DNA from: a bacterium
Lineage (GTDB): Bacteria; Patescibacteriota; Patescibacteriia; S139-126; S139-133
DNA length: 5,987 nt
Reading direction: 5' to 3'
NCBI GenBank assembly: GCA_030429785.1
Contig: JAUIEQ010000051.1
Span: 1-5,987, forward strand
Part shown: positions 1 through 5,044 of the stretch, piece after piece
Position numbering within the stretch: position 1 is the stretch's first letter
Layout: the number at the start of each line of letters is the position of its first letter
The notes under the pieces: model-generated
Seen by the model: the letters and a program-made list of their open reading frames with translations, nothing else
What the model was told of the DNA's origin: nothing
The model's database searches: none
Program-made: the position numbers and the translations under genes

Positions 1-1536
1 GCTACGGATAATAATGATTATATGGCTGCCGTTTCTGAAATGATGAAGCGAGGAGAAGCAAGTAAGGCAGATATTGATCACTATAGAAGTGAGTTTGAAC
101 GACGCAGCGGTGGAGATGAGGCTATTATGAGCCGATTTGAAAAATTGGTTGAGGCAAAGTATGTAACTGAGAAAGTGTCGCAAGCAGGTGAGCGAACGCT
201 TGCGCAGAATGTTAATATCAATGACGTTGATATCGCAAAACAAACTTCAGACACCTTGCGCCGTGCGCTCCCAGAGGTATTTAAAGGGCTTATGGATGGT
301 CAAGATGAAGATGGTAATTGGACAGGTCCGTTTAATTTGCAACGGTTCCTTAAGGCATATCGTGAATCAGATTCTGCTAAGCAAAAGACCATGGTTGATA
401 CTGCTCAAAATATCGCCAGTAACTACACTGACGGTGATGAGCATGAAGCGAGAAGAGTACGGCAAGCTGCGCTTGAATTTTTGATGAGTCAAGGTGAGTT
501 TCGTAAAATCGACTTTGAGCCTACAGATGACATGAGCTCTGAGCAACGTGCTATCACGCTTGAAAATCAAAAGAAACTACCTGAGTTTTTACAAAAAAAT
601 ATTGGCGATACAACCGCAAGTCTCAAACGAAATGGGGACAATGTTACACCTGAGTTGGTAAAACTTGCTGATAATGGTTTGTCTGTTGGTCAGTTTAATT
701 CATTTTGGAGAGATATTAAGAATGTTAGTCGGTCAGACGGGAGTAAGGTCAAAAACCATTTGGTTGATGAGACTGTGCAGAATCTCAACGCCGCTACTAA
801 GAGCGGTGATCAGAATGCAATTAGTCGGTATAAGCAAGAGCTAACATTATTTGCTGCAAAAGCATCCAAGGCAGCGGCATTTAAAAAAGTTTCTGATCCG
901 CACGTTCAGTCAGAAGTTCGTGATGCTGTTGTTCAAAGCATGAGTGTTCAGGATATGGCTAATGTGGATTTTGGCGATTTGAGCGATGGTGAAATTGACT
1001 TGTTCTTGAAACAACGTAGCGCAATGCAAATTGCTTCAGCAATTAACAAGTCTGTATCTGAAAGTAACTTCCAAGGAATTGAAGCGTTGGTCAATAGAAT
1101 TGATGCGTTGACCAAAGATACTTCCAGTACAGTTGGTGATGCTGAGGCAGTGCAAGTTGCTGTTGCGGCTGCTAAGCAAGCAACGACAAGTTCACCGTTA
1201 CGTGCAGTTCGAGATCAATACGAACCAAGTGCATGGAAGACTAAATCAGAAGAAGCTAAGACCCGTGTTGAGCAACCAGGCTATGCAAAACAACAAGCCA
1301 ATCAATTACCATTGCCTAGTGAAGACTTGAGCGCATTCACCACTCGGGTTAATAGTTTGGGTACTGTCTCTGAGGTCTCAGCTGAAAAAGCTTCGGTTGA
1401 TAGCTTGATGAAGCAGTTGAAGCGATTGGAAGGAATTGCGACTGGGCTTGATAAGACTGATGTGGCTGGTGTACGTGCGCGGATTGATGATTATGCCAAA
1501 GTAGTCGATGCACGTCTTAAAGCAATAAATACATAA
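1..1536 (+). CDS. C-terminal part of a large helical protein of unknown function, possibly the cytoplasmic tail of a T4SS membrane component (5' partial)
   Basis: I do not recognise this protein. The frame is already open at base 1, seven codons before the first ATG (base 22). That ATG has no ribosome binding site, so the true start is probably outside the window and the 511 visible codons are a C-terminal part. The sequence is hydrophilic and rich in Lys, Asp, Gln, Ala and Ser, with mostly helical patterning. It shows no membrane segment, signal peptide, cysteine cluster or nucleotide-binding motif. Counting from the ATG, residues 1-50 are strongly charged, 205-365 look like helical modules, 370-440 are low-complexity (Ala, Gln, Pro, Ser) and probably flexible, and 440-504 form a final amphipathic helical section. 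The stop is TAA and the next gene starts 2 bp later, so the two are almost certainly co-translated. Inference: because it heads a PrgI/TraC/VirB4 cluster, it may be the soluble tail of a VirB6/TrbL-like membrane protein. A stand-alone soluble protein is equally compatible with what is visible. Confidence 0.8.
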   Translation, partial: ATDNNDYMAAVSEMMKRGEASKADIDHYRSEFERRSGGDEAIMSRFEKLVEAKYVTEKVSQAGERTLAQNVNINDVDIAKQTSDTLRRALPEVFKGLMDGQDEDGNWTGPFNLQRFLKAYRESDSAKQKTMVDTAQNIASNYTDGDEHEARRVRQAALEFLMSQGEFRKIDFEPTDDMSSEQRAITLENQKKLPEFLQKNIGDTTASLKRNGDNVTPELVKLADNGLSVGQFNSFWRDIKNVSRSDGSKVKNHLVDETVQNLNAATKSGDQNAISRYKQELTLFAAKASKAAAFKKVSDPHVQSEVRDAVVQSMSVQDMANVDFGDLSDGEIDLFLKQRSAMQIASAINKSVSESNFQGIEALVNRIDALTKDTSSTVGDAEAVQVAVAAAKQATTSSPLRAVRDQYEPSAWKTKSEEAKTRVEQPGYAKQQANQLPLPSEDLSAFTTRVNSLGTVSEVSAEKASVDSLMKQLKRLEGIATGLDKTDVAGVRARIDDYAKVVDARLKAINT

Positions 1537-1538
1537 GT

Positions 1539-2582
1539 ATGCCGACCGCTGTACAACAATACAATAGTAAGCAACCATCTGTTTATTATCCGCCAATGTT
1601 TTTGCCATGGCTGATGTCAGAAGAATATGCTGACCGGCTTGACAAGGTGAGTGTGAAGCATGGGCTCAAAAAAACAAAGTTTGAAGCTCTCGAGCAATTA
1701 TTGCGTGATATTTTTATACTTGATATGCCGTTGTCGCAATTAGCTGATACGGCTAAGGTGAGTTTGTTTTTGAATACGGAAGAGTCAAAGTTATTGGCGC
1801 GAGATATCTTGGGGTATTTAGTGTTGCCATTAAGTAACTTTTTTGAAGATTCAGTTTCTGATTTGATCGTGCAGTGGAGCGGGCGTCCTTCAGAGTATCC
1901 AAGTACAGCGCACATGCGAGAAATGCATGATCAGATTGATGAGTTGTATGCTATTGAAGCAGATGAGTTGCTGACTGAGGCGCGTATTATGGCAGCTGAT
2001 CGACGATATGCAGACGACGCTCAAGCAGTTTTGGCTGAAGAAGTTTCTGTGTCTCATGAAAAATCACAGGAGCTGGAGCAAAAGCTTAAGGATTTGTACC
2101 GTAGCGTGCAAACTGATCACATGCAGCAAGCGCGTGAGCATTTTTCCGCGCTATTTTCAGATGTTACCAGTTTTACCAAAGAATTTTATCAAGTTATTAA
2201 TGATCGAGACATTGATAAGGTGATTGGTGCTTTGTGGGTGATTGCGGAGCATGGTGAGCTGACAACGCTACTGGTTAATGACAAAAAAATTCAAAGTCTC
2301 TATAGCAAGCATTTGGCTAGAAAGTTTTCTGAATCAATTGCAGAGCATTTTGATTTACACCCCGAAGAGCCAGTGTACCTGTCGTATTTCTTGCAGTACT
2401 TATTACAAGAAACACTTAAAATGGAAGAGACAAATGCTGCAGCTTTGGCGATTCATCTATTGAATGAAGAACGCAAAACAACCAGGCAAGCAGTCCCAGC
2501 AATTGCATATGGGGACATGACCAGTGTTTCATTCAAGTGGAATGATATCAAAGATCAAGAGACGTATCTTGAATTAGTTTAA
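1539..2582 (+). CDS. Conserved-type helical soluble protein, function unknown, in T4SS-like operon
   Basis: This is a 347-residue protein that I cannot assign to a characterised family. No signal peptide or membrane segment is visible, so a cytoplasmic location is likely. After a short Tyr/Pro-rich N-terminus (residues 1-25), residues 26-102 form a helical module containing LLRDIF, then a LARDILGYLVLP helix. From memory, this phrasing resembles recurring segments in uncharacterised Patescibacteria proteins. Residues 125-205 are rich in Glu, Ala, Gln and Leu and are a good coiled-coil candidate. Residues 206-312 form further amphipathic helices with aromatic residues, and the last 35 residues are less helical. 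The ATG at 1539 lies 2 bp after the upstream stop. No Shine-Dalgarno sequence precedes it, so translation may depend on re-initiation from the gene before. The stop is TAA, and the next gene begins 4 bp later. A structural or adaptor role in the secretion apparatus is only inferred from position. Confidence 0.85.
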   Translation: MPTAVQQYNSKQPSVYYPPMFLPWLMSEEYADRLDKVSVKHGLKKTKFEALEQLLRDIFILDMPLSQLADTAKVSLFLNTEESKLLARDILGYLVLPLSNFFEDSVSDLIVQWSGRPSEYPSTAHMREMHDQIDELYAIEADELLTEARIMAADRRYADDAQAVLAEEVSVSHEKSQELEQKLKDLYRSVQTDHMQQAREHFSALFSDVTSFTKEFYQVINDRDIDKVIGALWVIAEHGELTTLLVNDKKIQSLYSKHLARKFSESIAEHFDLHPEEPVYLSYFLQYLLQETLKMEETNAAALAIHLLNEERKTTRQAVPAIAYGDMTSVSFKWNDIKDQETYLELV

Positions 2583-2586
2583 ATCC

Positions 2587-3762
2587 ATGCCACACACTAC
2601 AGCACATGATGATACAATTCTTATTCGCAAACCAGACGGTACATTTGTGACCGTTGGTGTTGCTGATGCATCACAACAAGCAATCATAGAAACGCCTCAA
2701 ACAAAACCACAAGCCCCTGCGCCAAAAGATTTGCCAGTAGAGTCAGATTTGACTGCACCAACATCTACACCTGCTGTTGACAAGCCTATGACGCAGCAAC
2801 ACAAGCAACAGTCAGCAACACATAGCAAGTCAGCTGTTATTGATTGGGATCATGAGGTAGCAACAGTGATTGCATCATTGCAGCTAACTGTCAATGATCA
2901 GCAACTGCTTGGACGGTTGCGCAGTATTATTCTGTCTCGGTTGCGAGACATCCGTGACTTGCTGCAAACAAAAGAAGCGATTACAAAAAATGTTCAATCA
3001 GGAGGTCTTGGTCTCTCTGAGGTTGAGGCTGCAGAAGTTTTGAATAGTATTGAACATCGGTATAAGGCGATACACGCTCACCAAGCAGAGGCGAGTGCCT
3101 CAATTCCGCATCGTGACGTTGAAGATGTATATGCTGCTGCTGCAGAACTTGATGCATTGAGTGAGTCAGATCTGCCAACGCCAGTAGGAGACAATTACAA
3201 AAATTTGTTAGCTGGATATCTGAACAAAGAAGCTGTAGTGACTTCACCGCCTGATGCTGTTCAAGTGCCTGCAACAGCCAGTGCACAGCAGCAAGAGCCT
3301 GCTCAGTTTGATAAACCTCCGGTTGTGCAGACGGCATCGCCCACCAAACCACCGCAGCAAAAAAAACGCAATGCTCAACCACCACCCCCGCCTGAGCCAG
3401 TAACACCAAGTATGCAAGACGTGAAGACAAAGCGTCGTTTGATGAGTCCTGTAGATGAGTTACAACAAATGCGATTGTCAGATTTTCGAAGACTTGGTTC
3501 AACAACGAATGATCGATTGAAAAAAGTTACAGAAGTACTTGAAGAACTGGGTGATGAGTCGTTCTCCCAACGAGTTGAAGGTATTAAGGCTTGGCGAAGC
3601 AGTCCGTTGTATCAGGCATACATTGCAGTAGGGGATAGTAGTCTTGGTAGTGGCAAGGCAATTGTAGACATGATCAAGGACATGCAGTCACAAGGCAAGG
3701 ACACATTTACGCTTGATGAATTTGAACAGATAACTGATTTTAATAAGTCGCTGCGGTATTAG
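2587..3762 (+). CDS. Two-module helical protein with Pro/Gln-rich linkers, function unknown, typical of CPR T4SS-like loci
   Basis: This is a 391-residue soluble protein without membrane segments. Residues 8-26 look like a short beta hairpin (ILIRKPDGTFVTVGV). Residues 30-80 are a disordered Pro/Gln/Thr linker. Residues 83-165 form a helical module with the wording SRLRDIRDLLQTKEAI followed by GGLGLS. Residues 215-280 are a second disordered linker with five consecutive prolines (265-269). Residues 285-391 form a compact C-terminal module containing DFRRLG, EGIKAWRSSPLYQAY and a closing FTLDEFEQITDFNKSLRY. From memory, both modules recur in hypothetical proteins of Patescibacteria, but I know of no assigned function. 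The ATG lies 4 bp after the upstream stop and has no Shine-Dalgarno sequence. The gene ends in three tandem TAG codons. The bead-and-linker layout suggests a scaffold or adaptor protein, which is inference. An antisense open frame across its middle appears to be a shadow of its Gln/Ala codon use. Confidence 0.87.
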   Translation: MPHTTAHDDTILIRKPDGTFVTVGVADASQQAIIETPQTKPQAPAPKDLPVESDLTAPTSTPAVDKPMTQQHKQQSATHSKSAVIDWDHEVATVIASLQLTVNDQQLLGRLRSIILSRLRDIRDLLQTKEAITKNVQSGGLGLSEVEAAEVLNSIEHRYKAIHAHQAEASASIPHRDVEDVYAAAAELDALSESDLPTPVGDNYKNLLAGYLNKEAVVTSPPDAVQVPATASAQQQEPAQFDKPPVVQTASPTKPPQQKKRNAQPPPPPEPVTPSMQDVKTKRRLMSPVDELQQMRLSDFRRLGSTTNDRLKKVTEVLEELGDESFSQRVEGIKAWRSSPLYQAYIAVGDSSLGSGKAIVDMIKDMQSQGKDTFTLDEFEQITDFNKSLRY

Positions 3763-3771
3763 TAGTAGTTA

Positions 3772-3803
3772 CTATTTGTTACGCACAATCATTTACCAAA
3801 TAG
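3772..3803. repeat. Small inverted repeat just upstream of the PrgI start
   Basis: CTATTTG at 3772-3778 is the exact reverse complement of CAAATAG at 3797-3803, which ends one base before the PrgI ATG. After one mismatch two more pairs are possible, leaving a loop of about 12 bases. A second, shorter dyad (TAGTA-GT-TACTA, 3763-3774) overlaps its left arm. The stem is AT-rich and lacks a following T run, so it does not look like an intrinsic terminator. It could be a weak mRNA hairpin that masks the start codon, a protein-binding dyad, or chance. Confidence 0.3.
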
Positions 3804-3804
3804 C

Positions 3805-4269
3805 ATGCAACAATTTGTAGTTCCACAATTTATTGATAATGAAGACAAAATTTTGGGTCCGATTACCGTTCGTCAATTCATTATTGTTATGGTCACGGCA
3901 TTGATTCTGGTGATACTGTATCGTTTTCTTGATTTTACCGGTTTTATACTTGGTGTCTTGGTGTTTGGTGGGTTTGGGGCAATGCTTGCTTTTGTAAAGG
4001 TGAATGGGCGTGCTTTTCATTATTTTATTCTGAATGTGATGCAAATTACACTACGACCAGCATTGCGTGTATGGAAGCAAGAGGTTATGATGCATAAAGA
4101 TGCAGATGCAGATAATGAAAAAAAAGATGAACGTGTCACGGTGCCAAAATTAGTAAAGCCGTCACAAGTCAGTAACTCACGGTTATCAGAGTTGTCACTG
4201 CTGGTTGATACGGGTGGTGAGTATCGTCCAGATAGTGCGGTATTTTCTCAACCAGCCAATGGTCAGTAG
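3805..4269 (+). CDS. prgI: PrgI family inner-membrane protein of a T4SS-like apparatus
   Basis: This 154-residue protein belongs to the PrgI family, named after the pCF10 conjugation protein and not the Salmonella type III needle protein of the same name. PrgI proteins are small membrane partners of VirB4 in Gram-positive and CPR type IV secretion loci, and are often compared with VirB3. The N-terminus MQQFVVPQFI, then EDKILGPITVRQF, is the family hallmark. Two membrane segments follow, at about residues 25-42 and 45-64, joined by a very short loop. After them comes FVKVNGRAFHYF, matching the family's conserved post-membrane segment. Residues 92-154 are a hydrophilic tail with a charged stretch (DADADNEKKDER) and a short helical segment near 125-134, somewhat longer than a minimal PrgI. 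The ATG at 3805 is the only start that gives the conserved N-terminus. No Shine-Dalgarno sequence precedes it, and a small dyad abuts it. The stop is TAG. The TraC-like and VirB4 genes follow, which supports the call. Confidence 0.92.
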   Translation: MQQFVVPQFIDNEDKILGPITVRQFIIVMVTALILVILYRFLDFTGFILGVLVFGGFGAMLAFVKVNGRAFHYFILNVMQITLRPALRVWKQEVMMHKDADADNEKKDERVTVPKLVKPSQVSNSRLSELSLLVDTGGEYRPDSAVFSQPANGQ

Positions 4270-4313
4270 TGTGATGTAGTTGTTTGTTTTCTGTGTAATT
4301 ATCGAGTGTATTT

Positions 4314-4994
4314 ATGCGATCAAAAAAATTAAAAGGAACTACGCCAACCCAATCAACCCAGCGGTTTTTGGATTTTGCAGAAATGCGTGATAATACCGTG
4401 ATCATGAAAGATGGTACGTTGCGGTCAGTGATTTTGGTTTCTTCTATTAATTTTTCTCTAAAAAGCGAAGATGAGCAAAATGCCACGATTGCGGCGTATG
4501 TAAGTTTTTTAAACTCAATTGAATTTCCATTGCAGATAGTGATTCAGTCTAGGCGGCTGAATATTGATCGGTATCTTGAGGTGTTACAGACACAGGAACG
4601 CGAACAAACCAATGAGTTGCTACGTGCGCAGATCGTGGATTATAGAGAATTTATTAAAGAACTGGTTGTGCTCAGTGACATTATGAGTAAGCGTTTTTAC
4701 GTAGTAGTGCCATATGTCCCAGGAAAAGTAGAAACTCAAAATTTCTTTTCGCGCCTAACATCCATTTTGTCGCCAGCATCTGTTATTTCGCTTAAGGAAG
4801 AAAAATTTCAACATTACAAAGAGCTACTTGATAAGCGGGTTGAGCATGTGATGGCAGGGTTAGCTGGAATGGGGCTTAATTCAGTTCGTATGGATACGCA
4901 GAGTTTGATAGAATTATATTACATTACCTATAATCCAGAATCAGCCACGCAGGAGAAGCTAACTGATGTGAGTGAAATGCGCGTAACGCAGTAA
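4314..4994 (+). CDS. TraC-like domain protein, VirB4-associated T4SS component
   Basis: This 226-residue soluble protein has the TraC-like domain found as a separate gene directly before virB4 in CPR loci (family recognition from memory). Key segments are a basic N-terminus, STQRFLDFAEMRDNTVIMKDG at about 14-34, a core strand-helix section VILVSSINFSLKSEDEQN (39-56), and FPLQIVIQSRRLNIDRYL (71-88). A charged helix (94-118), MSKRFYVVVPY (124-134) and a C-terminal helical section with ELYYITYNPE (200-209) follow. This alpha/beta layout resembles the N-terminal domain of VirB4/TraC ATPases, which contacts inner-membrane partners. No Walker motifs are present, so it cannot itself hydrolyse ATP. 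The ATG at 4314 places the usual short basic stretch before the conserved STQR motif. Only GAG at 4304-4306 resembles a ribosome binding site. The stop TAA overlaps an ATG (TAATG) that is discussed under findings. It probably acts with the VirB4 encoded next. Confidence 0.88.
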   Translation: MRSKKLKGTTPTQSTQRFLDFAEMRDNTVIMKDGTLRSVILVSSINFSLKSEDEQNATIAAYVSFLNSIEFPLQIVIQSRRLNIDRYLEVLQTQEREQTNELLRAQIVDYREFIKELVVLSDIMSKRFYVVVPYVPGKVETQNFFSRLTSILSPASVISLKEEKFQHYKELLDKRVEHVMAGLAGMGLNSVRMDTQSLIELYYITYNPESATQEKLTDVSEMRVTQ

Positions 4995-5044
4995 TGGTAA
5001 AAGCTATAGGTGGATTTATTTTTTGAATTTTGATCTATTGATAC

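Noticed and set aside
22..24. ATG 22 as the true start of the first gene
   Set aside because: The frame is open upstream to the window edge and no ribosome binding site is present, so the gene is better treated as cut by the window.
3359..3366. A run of eight A residues in the third gene as a programmed slippage site
   Set aside because: Similar A7-A8 runs occur in other genes here (for example 4118-4125 in PrgI). Slipping either way reaches a stop within 40 bases (TGA 3393 or TAA 3401), and no stimulatory structure is evident.
2981..3505. A 174-codon open frame on the minus strand inside the third gene
   Set aside because: Its Leu/Gln/His/Val-rich translation is what antisense reading of Gln/Ala/Asp-rich codons gives. 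It has no recognisable domain, and the plus-strand gene fits the operon and family wording far better.
4270..4313. Possible internal promoter before the TraC-like gene (TTGTTT with a downstream TAATTAT)
   Set aside because: The hexamers are poor matches to consensus with unsuitable spacing, and such A/T-rich patterns are expected in this composition.
5008..5013. AGGTGG as the ribosome binding site of virB4
   Set aside because: It lies 31 bases before the ATG, far beyond working distance. The nearest downstream alternative starts are either out of frame or hit TGA at 5024.
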